Below are positions 33,301 through 40,591 of a stretch of 64,000 bases of DNA, piece after piece. The notes beneath the pieces are model-generated. The model was not told the origin of the DNA. It saw only the letters and a program-made list of their open reading frames with translations, and searched no databases. Both the position numbers and the translations under genes were made by a program. Source of the DNA: an uncultured Flavobacteriaceae bacterium (GTDB taxonomy: Bacteria > Bacteroidota > Bacteroidia > Flavobacteriales > Flavobacteriaceae); contig CANLVG010000008.1 in assembly GCA_947494565.1 (NCBI GenBank), positions 62,001 to 126,000 of the forward strand, written 5' to 3'. Numbering within the stretch: the first letter of the stretch is position 1; every line of letters begins with the position of its first letter.

Positions 33301-33892
33301 AGAAAGTGGTGAAGAGGGTAAGCAAGGGAATAATAGTGAAGGTGAAAGAGGGAAGAACGGCGACAAGGGTGAAGGAGAAGGCGGGAAAAAGGGTAGCGGA
33401 AAAGGTAATGGAAAAGGGCAAGGTCAAGGTGAAGGAGACGGTGGTGATGGTGAGCAGGTAGGCCCTAGCGAGCAGGAACTTAAAGAGATTTACGAAATAT
33501 ATAAGGAACAACAGTTGATTCGACAGAAGTTGGAGGAGCAACTAGAAGATATGATCAATTCAAGTGACCGTAAATTGGGTGAAAAACTGGCACGACAAAT
33601 GGAGGAATTTGAAAACGATTTACTGGAAAATGGAATTACGCAGAGGGGCTTGAATAAGATGAGTACTATTCAATATGAGCTTTTGAAGTTAAAGGACGCT
33701 GCGATGAAGCAGGGTAAAAAGCCTGATCGGGAGAGTAACACCAATAAAGGAGAGTTTAAAAATCCGATTACAACTAAACCAGTGCAGTTACAGAATTATA
33801 GGAATGAAACCGAGGTTTTGAATCGGCAGGCCTTACCTTTGCGGCAAAATTACAAAACGAAGGTAAAAGAGTACTTCAAAAAGAATGATTGA
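30392..33892 (+). CDS. DUF4175-family large membrane protein
   Basis: A 1166-residue protein of the kind annotated as DUF4175 in Bacteroidota; biochemical function unknown. Two hydrophobic segments near the N-terminus (about residues 22-45 and 50-75) and a third near 155-175 anchor it. A beta-rich, probably periplasmic region follows (about 190-490), then a very long charged coiled coil (about 495-790, rich in Glu, Lys and Gln). A Gly/Glu/Lys/Gln low-complexity stretch (nt 33120-33460) precedes the C-terminal helical part. Start is TTG at 30392, because an in-frame stop lies just upstream and no ATG precedes the first helix. It overlaps ybeY by 8 bp, so translation is likely coupled. Role may be structural in the envelope; that is inference only. 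Confidence 0.8.
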   Translation: MNAYENIIAKLGQFTKRYYTKLLIKGVLLFVAFGLLFFIVTLSFEYFLWLSSSGRLMLLLSLVVIELVLVFRYILTPLFYLFKLKRGITNKEASLLIGKHFQDVDDKLYNLLDLAEDSNRSELLAASIEQRSESLKPVPFGKAIDFKENLKYLKYSSIPLLIFGLIWISGNLSDFFGSTKRIVNYDLAYEKPAPFQFRLLSNDLDVLNDKPHTIDVAVEGEVQPEVVYIEVDGKQLQLQRQNGTYRYTFSPPFRSTEFFFLANEVRSQTYRLTALETPAIENFELLLEYPAYTELKREVLKSTGNASFPEGTKVTWKIDGKNVKRVDLVTSDTARAFDMEMDAFQLSKRIYDDLSYEIATSNENIKDYERLAYNFEVVKDAYPSIKVKQVFDSLNPNISFYAGETSDDYLVRSIRLVCYADEDPQEQQRITLEEPNTNYNQFYYTFPSGLDLETGKAYSFYFEATDNDGIRNGKSAKSQVFSTALLNTDELKNKALESQQSIINNMDRSLERFKEQKETLKEINQGQKEKNQLNFNDQNQIKDFLRKQQQQENMMQKFSKQLKENLEKDNKNDELNELLQERLERQEIEAKKNEKLLDELNKIADKIDKEELTKRLEELAKKQQNSERNLEQLLELTKRYYVTEKAAQLAKDLEKMAEKQQELSEKNVGEEYEKEEQEKLNDAFKELSKALEELRKDNEDLKKPMDLDTDSSKEDAVKEDQQDALEDLNKSQEAEPAESEKKQQSQKSAKSKQKSAAEKMKEMSEKLQQSSAGGGGGSSITEDAEMLRQILDNLVTFSFKQENLFDNLESAELDMPQFSGSIKKQQELRELFEHVDDSLFSLSLRRAELSEFVNEQITEVYYNTDKALESIAESQIYQGVSYQKYVLNAANELSDFLANILDNMQESMQSGEGEGEGQGFQLPDIIKSQGELKEKMEGQGQSGQGQPQQGQGSEGKSGEGGEGKEGGKEGESGEEGKQGNNSEGERGKNGDKGEGEGGKKGSGKGNGKGQGQGEGDGGDGEQVGPSEQELKEIYEIYKEQQLIRQKLEEQLEDMINSSDRKLGEKLARQMEEFENDLLENGITQRGLNKMSTIQYELLKLKDAAMKQGKKPDRESNTNKGEFKNPITTKPVQLQNYRNETEVLNRQALPLRQNYKTKVKEYFKKND

Positions 33893-34304
33893 ATATCATT
33901 ATACAGCGGGTTTTAGACTTGATGATGAATCCTTGTATTCCGATTGGATAAATAGGGTAATAGTCTCTGAGAATTTCAAGCCGGGCAGTATCAGCTATAT
34001 TTTTTGTGATGACGCCTACCTCTTGGATTTAAATATGAGGCATTTAAATCACGACACCCTAACTGATATTATTACCTTCGATTATTCTGAGAATGGCTGC
34101 ATAGCAGGCGACATATTTATTTCCTTTGAGCGTGTTATGGACAATGCAAAGGAATACAAGGTAAGCGGGGATGAGGAGCTACACAGGGTGATGGCACACG
34201 GATTACTGCACATGATGGATTATAATGATAAGACAAAAGAGGATATTGAAGTCATGCGCCAAAAAGAATTTGAAAAAATGAAAATGTTCCACGTGGAACA
34301 ATAG
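33885..34304 (+). CDS. ybeY: Endoribonuclease YbeY / rRNA maturation factor
   Basis: YbeY is a metal-dependent endonuclease involved in 16S rRNA 3' processing and ribosome quality control. At 139 residues the length fits. The metal motif region is MAHGLLHMMDYNDKTKED (about residues 103-120): two histidines are present, while the third ligand position, His in the canonical HGxLHLxGYDH, reads Asp here. The upstream DxxLLDLNMRHLNHDTLTDIITF block matches the family. The last six codons (MFHVEQ) are encoded by a parS-like palindrome. It overlaps the DUF4175 gene by 8 bp and ends 12 bp before mnmG, forming an apparent three-gene transcription unit. Confidence 0.92.
   Translation: MIEYHYTAGFRLDDESLYSDWINRVIVSENFKPGSISYIFCDDAYLLDLNMRHLNHDTLTDIITFDYSENGCIAGDIFISFERVMDNAKEYKVSGDEELHRVMAHGLLHMMDYNDKTKEDIEVMRQKEFEKMKMFHVEQ
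34285..34300. promoter_or_regulatory. parS-like palindrome, site 1 (inside ybeY)
   Basis: TGTTCCACGTGGAACA is a perfect 16-bp palindrome, a two-base variant of the ParB-binding parS consensus TGTTTCACGTGAAACA. It overlaps the last codons of ybeY. Confidence 0.75.
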
Positions 34305-34316
34305 AGCTAAGGAATA

Positions 34317-36185
34317 ATGTTTGAAAAAGAATATGATGTTATAGTTGTAGGTGGGGGTCATGCAGGTGCAGAGGCTGCCGCTGCCGCTGCCAATATGGGC
34401 TCAAAGACACTATTGGTGACCATGAACTTGCAGACTATTGGCCAAATGTCCTGTAACCCGGCGATGGGAGGTATCGCCAAAGGACAAATTGTTCGAGAGA
34501 TCGATGCTCTTGGAGGATATAGTGGAATCGTAACTGATAAATCAGCGATTCAGTTTAAGATGTTGAACAAGTCCAAAGGACCGGCAATGTGGAGTCCGAG
34601 GGCGCAGAATGACCGTATGCGTTTTGCCGAGGAATGGAGAACGGCATTGGAGGGCACCCCAAATTGTGACTTTTATCAAGAGATGGTCAAAGGTTTGTTG
34701 GTCGAGAAAGATGCTGTTGTAGGGGTCCGGACTTCTTTGGGTATCGATATAAAGGCAAGGGCGGTGGTATTGACCAACGGAACTTTTTTAAATGGATTGA
34801 TTCATATCGGGGAAAAGCAGTTCGGGGGCGGAAGGGCAGGCGAGAAGGCTGCAACCGGAATTACCGAACAGTTGACGTCTTTTGGTTTCGATAGCGGTAG
34901 AATGAAAACAGGAACGCCTCCTAGAGTTGATGGGCGATCCTTGGATTATTCCAAAATGATTCCGCAACCAGGGGATGAGCGGCCTGAGAAGTTTTCTTAT
35001 TCGGAGACCTCTGTTTTGACACATCAGCGTGATTGCCATATGACCCATACGAGCGCTATTGTACATGAGTTGCTGAAGGAAGGTTTTGATCGTTCCCCTA
35101 TGTTCAATGGACGTATTAAGAGTATTGGGCCTAGGTATTGTCCTTCTATTGAGGACAAAATAAATCGTTTTGCCGACAAGGATAGTCATCAGTTGTTCGT
35201 TGAGCCCGAGGGATGGAACACGGTTGAAGTATATGTAAATGGTTTTTCGACTTCGTTACCCGAAGATGTTCAGTTTAAAGCATTACGTTCAGTTGTCGGT
35301 TTTGAAAAAGTAAAGTTTTTTAGGCCTGGATACGCTATAGAGTATGACTACTTTCCACCTACCCAGTTGAGGCATACATTGGAAACCAAGCTAGTGAATA
35401 ACCTTTATTTTGCAGGGCAGATAAATGGCACTACGGGTTATGAGGAGGCAGCATCTCAAGGGTTGATGGCTGGTATTAATGCCCATTTAAAAATTAATGA
35501 GGAGGAGCCTTTTATATTGAAGAGAGATGAGGCGTATATCGGAGTACTTATCGATGACCTGATTACAAAAGGAACGGAAGAGCCTTATCGTATGTTTACT
35601 TCCAGAGCCGAGTACAGAACCTTGTTGCGACAAGATAATGCCGACTTGAGACTGACGCCCAAGGGATATGCAATTGGTTTGGCCAACGAAGAGCGGTTGA
35701 AGCGTATGGAAGATAAGCAGAAGAAATCGGAGGCCTTTGTGAAATTTTTTAAGGATACTAGTGTCTTGCCTGAAGATATTAATCCGATTTTAGAGAGCGT
35801 TAATTCTTCTTTAGTCAAGCAATCCGATAAGATGTATAAGGCCTTTTCCAGACCGAAGGTAACTATGGAACATATGCTGAAATTGGAATCTGTCTCTGAT
35901 TTCGTGCAAAAAAACGGACTGAATAGAGAGGTGTTAGAACAGACGGAGGTGCAGGTAAAGTACTCAGGGTACATCGCAAAAGAAAAAGTCAATGCCGACA
36001 AATTACACCGCTTGGAGAACATTAAAATCCCGGATAACTTTGATTATTCAAAGTTGAAATCCTTATCGTTTGAGGCGCGCGAAAAATTAGAAACCATCCG
36101 ACCCGTTACCATTTCGCAGGCCTCAAGAATCAGTGGGGTTTCACCTTCCGATATAAGTGTGCTTTTGGTTTTTATGGGACGATGA
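34317..36185 (+). CDS. mnmG: tRNA 5-carboxymethylaminomethyluridine synthesis protein MnmG (GidA)
   Basis: MnmG works with MnmE to install the carboxymethylaminomethyl group at U34 of several tRNAs, using FAD and a folate donor. The 622-residue length is standard. The FAD dinucleotide-binding motif GGGHAGAEAA is at residues 12-21; SCNPAMGGIAKG (about 45-56) and GTPPRVDGRS (about 200-210) are family signatures, and the C-terminal helical MnmE-interaction domain is present to ASRISGVSPSDISVLLVF. Start ATG at 34317. The gene is bracketed by two parS-like palindromes. MnmG genes often lie near replication origins, but no origin genes (dnaA, parAB) are in this window. Confidence 0.97.
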   Translation: MFEKEYDVIVVGGGHAGAEAAAAAANMGSKTLLVTMNLQTIGQMSCNPAMGGIAKGQIVREIDALGGYSGIVTDKSAIQFKMLNKSKGPAMWSPRAQNDRMRFAEEWRTALEGTPNCDFYQEMVKGLLVEKDAVVGVRTSLGIDIKARAVVLTNGTFLNGLIHIGEKQFGGGRAGEKAATGITEQLTSFGFDSGRMKTGTPPRVDGRSLDYSKMIPQPGDERPEKFSYSETSVLTHQRDCHMTHTSAIVHELLKEGFDRSPMFNGRIKSIGPRYCPSIEDKINRFADKDSHQLFVEPEGWNTVEVYVNGFSTSLPEDVQFKALRSVVGFEKVKFFRPGYAIEYDYFPPTQLRHTLETKLVNNLYFAGQINGTTGYEEAASQGLMAGINAHLKINEEEPFILKRDEAYIGVLIDDLITKGTEEPYRMFTSRAEYRTLLRQDNADLRLTPKGYAIGLANEERLKRMEDKQKKSEAFVKFFKDTSVLPEDINPILESVNSSLVKQSDKMYKAFSRPKVTMEHMLKLESVSDFVQKNGLNREVLEQTEVQVKYSGYIAKEKVNADKLHRLENIKIPDNFDYSKLKSLSFEAREKLETIRPVTISQASRISGVSPSDISVLLVFMGR

Positions 36186-36190
36186 GGCAC

Positions 36191-36208
36191 ATGTTCCACG
36201 TGGAACAT
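36191..36208. promoter_or_regulatory. parS-like palindrome, site 2 (downstream of mnmG)
   Basis: ATGTTCCACGTGGAACAT is a perfect 18-bp palindrome with the same 16-bp core as site 1, located 5 bp after the mnmG stop and 1907 bp from site 1. Confidence 0.78.
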
Positions 36209-36426
36209 AGTAGAACTTCAGTAAACAATAGACAAGTTCGCGGCAACTTGTCTGACTATCTTCAGGCCTGACCGCGGTCGGGCAAGCAAGCATATAGCTC
36301 GATTCTCAGGTTATAAGAGCGAAACTTTTTGCCGCTTCGTTTTACATATAGTATGACTATTACACGGTCAGTCTGGCCTTAAAAAAGGAACGATTCTTGA
36401 TATGTTAGTTCAGTTATCCGACCTTT

Positions 36427-36986
36427 ATGAAAAGAACCATACTCTATATAGGTTTTGTTTTTCTAATTCAATCTTGTATACCACTTCGTATTGCTCCGAC
36501 GATTGAAGATTACAAGCTGACCAGAGGCAAGAAATTCAAACGTAGTCTCTCGAAGCGACAGATGTTCATTTTCGAAGACCCAAAAGAAGCGGGTCACTTT
36601 TATGATTATGTCAATACCAAGTTTGATCTGAATCATGAAGATGTCTATGACGATGTGCCTTTCAAAATTGACTCCTCAACGTTTTTTTTGCGTTTTATGA
36701 GGTGGAGATTCCTGACAAAACGCTTAGTCTCGGTCCTCTAATGCTCGACTTGGTTTTAAATGCGGCACTCGATAACGAAGATCCTGAACGCTATGTTTCG
36801 AATGAGTCAAGTGATATGATACGAAGGGATAATTGGTATATCGCCATGGAGGTGTATAGTGATGCCGAAAAAGATTGTCTGCAGGAAGAATCGCTTTCAA
36901 GAGAGCTCGTTTTAAAGTATCTTCGTGCCTTGAAAAACGAATACCTGTCGACGCATAACTACAATGAAACTGTTTTTAAAAACTAA
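36427..36986 (+). pseudogene. Frameshifted lipoprotein of unknown function
   Basis: Two overlapping frames look like one gene. The first (from ATG 36427) encodes a lipoprotein signal with lipobox-type LIQSC (Cys 17) and continues to about 36690. The second picks up at 36691 with AFYEVEIPDKTLSLGPL and runs to 36986, overlapping the methyltransferase start by 23 bp. The break is at a run of eight T (36682-36689); a ninth T would join the frames as STFFFAFYEVEIP. As read, the first frame ends at 36741 after out-of-frame residues and the second has only a GTG at 36702. It may be a true pseudogene, a sequencing error or a phase-variable tract. I do not recognise a function; it would be a 187-residue outer-membrane-type lipoprotein. 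Confidence 0.7.
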
Positions 36987-37800
36987 GGATTTTTCAATTT
37001 CAGGAGAGGAGTTTGAACTACACTATGACGAGCTTCTTGATATGTTGGTTACTTCACCACAACCAGAGAAACTTGATGCGTATTACAAGAGTGAGGCTTA
37101 TATTTCGCATACCGATGCAGATACCACCCTTACCGATAAATTGTACCAACGGGTCAAAAAGTATAGTTTGCGCAAAAAGGTGGCTTTGATCGGTCGATAT
37201 CTTAAAAAGGATAACAGTCTTTTGGATATCGGAGCCGGGACGGGAGATTTTTTGGTCGCTGCAAAAGAAGCGGGGTGGGGCATAAAAGGAGTTGAACCAA
37301 GTGTAGCGGCTAGAAAGCGTGCAGAGGACAAGGGAATTGAACTCAAGGCTGACTTAGAACTTCTGAAGCACGAGAAGTTCGGGGTCATTACCTTATGGCA
37401 TGTATTGGAACATCTGCCGGATTTAGAGCTTCAGATTTCGAAAATTGTCACACACTTAGAAGAAGAGGCCACCCTGATAATAGCTGTACCCAATTTCAAA
37501 TCAAAAGATGCCGAACATTACGAACATCATTGGGCCGCCTATGATGTTCCGAGACATTTGTGGCATTTTTCAAGAAATAGTATAGTGGAATTGTTTGCCA
37601 AGCACGAACTCAAATTGATAGAGACCAGACCTATGATTTTCGATGCTTTTTACGTAGCCTTGCTTTCCGAGAAATACAAAAATGGGAATACAGGTTTTTT
37701 CACATTGTGCAAAGCGTTTGGTGTTGGGCTGTGGTCAAACTTAAGTGCCTGGCGAACCAAAGAGTATTCTTCCCTGATTTACATCTTAAAAAAGGACTGA
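36964..37800 (+). CDS. Class I SAM-dependent methyltransferase
   Basis: A 278-residue cytoplasmic protein with a Rossmann-like methyltransferase fold: SAM-binding motif I LLDIGAGTGDF (about residues 85-95), an acidic end of strand 2 in GIKGVEPS (about 107-114), and motif LWHVLEHLPD (about 142-151), typical of the Methyltransf_23/11-like group that often acts on lipid, quinone or cell-envelope precursors. Substrate cannot be inferred. It overlaps the 3' end of the frameshifted lipoprotein gene by 23 bp, suggesting translational coupling. The last about 60 residues are aromatic-rich and not assigned. Confidence 0.88.
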   Translation: MKLFLKTKDFSISGEEFELHYDELLDMLVTSPQPEKLDAYYKSEAYISHTDADTTLTDKLYQRVKKYSLRKKVALIGRYLKKDNSLLDIGAGTGDFLVAAKEAGWGIKGVEPSVAARKRAEDKGIELKADLELLKHEKFGVITLWHVLEHLPDLELQISKIVTHLEEEATLIIAVPNFKSKDAEHYEHHWAAYDVPRHLWHFSRNSIVELFAKHELKLIETRPMIFDAFYVALLSEKYKNGNTGFFTLCKAFGVGLWSNLSAWRTKEYSSLIYILKKD

Positions 37801-38118
37801 TTTTCGTTTTAAGGACATTTACGGGCATTTTTAGGACATAAAGAGGTCTTGGCCCTCGGAATTCGAATTTTCAGTCCAGAGCGAGCCTTGGAAGGTCATT
37901 TTAGCATAAGATGTCTCGATTTGGATTTTCATAACCATTGATTTTTCTTATGACTCAGATATGCAACAAGAACCGTCTACGGTATGCGTACTTTTTGCGG
38001 AAAGTACTAATTCGAGGAAAATCGAAGAATAGATTGAAAAAGCTTTCCTATTTTTGCGCAACCGAAAATTTCCGCTATAAAATTGTACATCGCAATTCGG
38101 AAAAAAAATAGAACGATT
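37801..38118. other. 318-bp intergenic region before ompH-like gene
   Basis: Contains no convincing gene. It holds a short inverted repeat, GTACTTT/AAAGTAC, around 37988-38007 and the TATTTTTG element at 38049. Otherwise AT-rich with nothing recognisable. Confidence 0.5.
38049..38056 (+). promoter_or_regulatory. Candidate -7 element for ompH-like gene
   Basis: TATTTTTG matches TAnnTTTG, 62 bp before the chosen start. Confidence 0.4.
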
Positions 38119-38625
38119 ATGAAAAAAATAGTATTGGCACTAGTGACATTGATTGTGTTTTCATGCCAGCAACAAAAAATTGGATATGTCGACAATGTGA
38201 AGTTGATGGATGCTTACCAAGAGAAAATCGATATCGAGGCCAAGTTCAAATCGAAAGCTGAAGTCTTGGGCAAAAAGAGGGACAGCATTACCCAAGCTTA
38301 CCAAATAGAGGCACAGGCCTTTCAGTTAAAAGCTCAAAAAATGTCACAACAGAAGGCTCAGGAAGAATATGGGGTGATGCAACAACGCGCTCAGTTCATC
38401 GGGCAACAACTACAGCAAGAAGATCAAGCTTTACAAGCATCGGGCCAAGTGGAGATGGATAGCATGGTGAGCAAAGTGAAGAAAGAGATAGAAGCTTATG
38501 GAAAGGCGAATGGATATGTCTACGTCTTAGGGGGTGGAGAAGGTGGAGCCGTTCTATACGGTACCCAGGCCAACGATCTTACAGATGAAATCGTGAAGAT
38601 CTTAAATGACAAATACAAGAAATAA
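38119..38625 (+). CDS. OmpH/Skp-family lipoprotein
   Basis: From ATG 38119 the protein is 168 residues; the open frame begins at 38083, but the start at 38119 gives a clean lipoprotein signal (MKKIVLALVTLIVFSC). After the lipidated Cys (about residue 16) it continues with QQQKIGYVDNVKLMDAYQ, the typical OmpH start, then a long Gln/Lys/Glu-rich coiled coil (about 35-125) and the C-terminal GYVYVLGGGEGGAVLYG segment, where family members carry a YVL-type strand followed by the NDLTDEIVKILN ending. Skp/OmpH proteins are periplasmic trimeric chaperones for outer-membrane proteins; the lipid anchor is a variation seen in Bacteroidota. Monocistronic, ending in the hairpin at 38659. Confidence 0.88.
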   Translation: MKKIVLALVTLIVFSCQQQKIGYVDNVKLMDAYQEKIDIEAKFKSKAEVLGKKRDSITQAYQIEAQAFQLKAQKMSQQKAQEEYGVMQQRAQFIGQQLQQEDQALQASGQVEMDSMVSKVKKEIEAYGKANGYVYVLGGGEGGAVLYGTQANDLTDEIVKILNDKYKK

Positions 38626-38658
38626 AGTTCCTTCGAATAGAACGTATTTCCAAGTAGC

Positions 38659-38689
38659 AATGCCGCAATTTCGATTGCGGCATTTTTTT
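38659..38689 (+). terminator. Rho-independent terminator after ompH-like gene
   Basis: AATGCCGCAA pairs with TTGCGGCATT (38675-38684) across a 6-nt loop, followed by a T-run. Confidence 0.9.
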
Positions 38690-38698
38690 ATTTATAAG

Positions 38699-39094
38699 CT
38701 ACTGAAGTAGAAAAACCAAAAATACGGCAGGGATAAAATACACTGCTATGGTGCGAGCTCCTTCATAATCCTTTGCAACCCGCTGACCGAATAGCAACAT
38801 TAAAAGAGCGATACAAGACGCGATAGCACCATAAAAGGCCAATTCTTTTGTGCCAGAGGTGAGCAACTGAAAAATACCAGCTACGGAAAGTAGGCCGGCT
38901 ACCATTTCTATCAAGAGCACCGTGCCCAATAACAGCGGTACCATGGTTCGTAATGGTGTCTTTTCAAAATGGCCTTTTAGCCATCCCAGATTACCTTTCC
39001 AATCGACGATTTTGTCAATTCCACTCTGCAAAAAGGTAATTGCCATAAATGCAAGGAGCAAAACTTCGGCCGGGTGTTCCAAAAGGATATTCAT
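38699..39094 (-). CDS. DoxX-like small membrane protein
   Basis: A 131-residue integral membrane protein with four hydrophobic segments (about residues 9-27, 52-74, 83-104 and 111-130), the DoxX-like layout. A polar segment with GIDKIVDWKGNLGWLKGHF lies between helix 1 and helix 2, resembling the SGxxKLxdw motif region of DoxX proteins. Function in this branch is unknown; some relatives are linked to quinone or redox stress. It sits 37 bp downstream of holB in the same direction and may be co-transcribed. Call is by topology and motif. Confidence 0.7.
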   Translation of the reverse strand: MNILLEHPAEVLLLAFMAITFLQSGIDKIVDWKGNLGWLKGHFEKTPLRTMVPLLLGTVLLIEMVAGLLSVAGIFQLLTSGTKELAFYGAIASCIALLMLLFGQRVAKDYEGARTIAVYFIPAVFLVFLLQ

Positions 39095-39131
39095 ATGGTG
39101 AATTTAGATATTATTTGATGATCACAAATCC

Positions 39132-40283
39132 CTAAGCCGCCTTTCGGTGCAAAAGGCGAGTCAATTTAATGGATAGGTCGGTCAAAACGATTTTTGAGTT
39201 TCCATTGCGTTCGATATGATACATGGCTTCTTCAAGCTCTGCAACAATGTCCAAAATGTTGCTTTCATGAATAAAAGGCGCAAATTTTTCGAGTTTAAAG
39301 TTATCCACATGAATTTGCATATAGGCCAATTCATCAGCTCCAAAGTTGATCAATAGTGCCTGCCGCATCACGGAAAGACAATACTTCAAGAACTTTTTCT
39401 GTGTTTCCCGTCCCGTTTTGGCCACTTCCTCGCTCCACATAATCAAATCGTGTATGGCGGCTTTGTTACCTTTGGCCTTAAAAGCACTGCGGACCCATTG
39501 TACAAACCATTTTTCAAAAACCAAATCCTCCGAATCACGGTTCATTAGATCGATGGCCTTATTGAAGTTACCGTTGGCCCCATGTGCCAGACGTAGGGCT
39601 TCTTCACGAACCAGACCTTTTTCTACCAAAGCATTCGCAATGGTTTCCTCCGCCAACGGGGGAAAATGAAGTATCTGACATCTTGAACGAATCGTTTGCA
39701 GGATTTGTTCTTCATCTTCCGTAATCAATAAAAAGATGGTCTTTTGTGGCGGCTCTTCAATTAACTTGAGCAGTTTATTGGCTGCCGCGGTATTCATTTT
39801 TTCGGCCATCCAGATAATCATGACCTTATATCCGCCTTCATAGGATTTCAACGCTAATTTTTTGACCACGTCCATTGCCTCGTCAACGCCTATTTGACCC
39901 TGCTTTTTCTCTATGCCGATCAATCGGTACCAATCGAACAGATTTCCGTAAGGCTGTTCCTTTACAAATTGGCGCCATTCATCCATGTAATGATTACTGA
40001 CCGCATGACTTCTCACCTTATCTGAATTTGAGGTGGGAAAAGCAAAATGTACATCAGGGTGTGCAAGGGAATCAAACTTCAAATTACAAGCTTGGTTGCC
40101 TCCTAGGTTTTCTCCCTTGGTATTTTCGCAAACCAAATATTGAACATAGGCGAGTGCCATTGCAAGGGTGCCCGAACCTTCTGGGCCAACAAAAAGTTGT
40201 GCGTGCGCAATACGGCCCCGATCCGCACTGAGGGCCAGATGGTTTTTAATGTGGTCAAGCCCCAAAACATCCTTAAAAAGCAT
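39132..40283 (-). CDS. holB: DNA polymerase III subunit delta'
   Basis: The delta' subunit is part of the clamp loader that places the beta clamp on primed DNA. The 383-residue protein starts MLFKDVLGLDHIKNHL, typical for HolB, with a P-loop-like region VGPEGSGTLAMA (about 33-44) and a sensor/lid region including KMNTAAANKLLKLIEEPP (about 160-177), where delta' and gamma/tau proteins are highly conserved, followed by the SRC motif in TIRSRCQILHF (about 200-210). A C-terminal helical collar domain follows. An exact TAnnTTTG element lies only 4 bp upstream of the ATG, so the mRNA may be leaderless. It is divergent from pgk. Confidence 0.93.
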   Translation of the reverse strand: MLFKDVLGLDHIKNHLALSADRGRIAHAQLFVGPEGSGTLAMALAYVQYLVCENTKGENLGGNQACNLKFDSLAHPDVHFAFPTSNSDKVRSHAVSNHYMDEWRQFVKEQPYGNLFDWYRLIGIEKKQGQIGVDEAMDVVKKLALKSYEGGYKVMIIWMAEKMNTAAANKLLKLIEEPPQKTIFLLITEDEEQILQTIRSRCQILHFPPLAEETIANALVEKGLVREEALRLAHGANGNFNKAIDLMNRDSEDLVFEKWFVQWVRSAFKAKGNKAAIHDLIMWSEEVAKTGRETQKKFLKYCLSVMRQALLINFGADELAYMQIHVDNFKLEKFAPFIHESNILDIVAELEEAMYHIERNGNSKIVLTDLSIKLTRLLHRKAA

Positions 40284-40287
40284 GCCT

Positions 40288-40295
40288 CAAATATA
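40288..40295 (-). promoter_or_regulatory. Candidate -7 element for holB (leaderless arrangement)
   Basis: TATATTTG on the minus strand matches TAnnTTTG and ends 4 bp before the ATG at 40283, so transcription would start at or beside the start codon. Confidence 0.45.
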
Positions 40296-40559
40296 AGGTA
40301 TTCCCAACTTAAAAAACGAAGCGCCCGAATGGAGTAGCGTATGTACCCGAACCCAAGGCCGACTACAGACCAAGCGGTCTGTAAAAACAGGGTTTCTACG
40401 GCAAATTACTGTAAGCATTGGGCTAAGCGAGGTGTTTGGAAGCAATGAACGTGTCGTTTCCGGCATCCCAAAATCGATAAACCGACTATTGGGTCGGAAA
40501 ATGAGGTAGGCTTTTTCATAATATGGAGGGCCACACTTCACCTGAACCCCAGAAATCTT

Positions 40560-40567
40560 TACATTTG
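40560..40567 (+). promoter_or_regulatory. Candidate -7 element for pgk
   Basis: TACATTTG matches TAnnTTTG, 24 bp before the pgk ATG at 40592, which argues that the longer open frame from 40523 is not the real start. Confidence 0.5.
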
Positions 40568-40591
40568 CGATTCCTAATAAAAAGCATCGCT

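Noticed and set aside
37838-37939. 33-codon minus-strand ATG frame in the ompH upstream region
   Set aside because: Too short, no similarity recognised, no promoter-like element.
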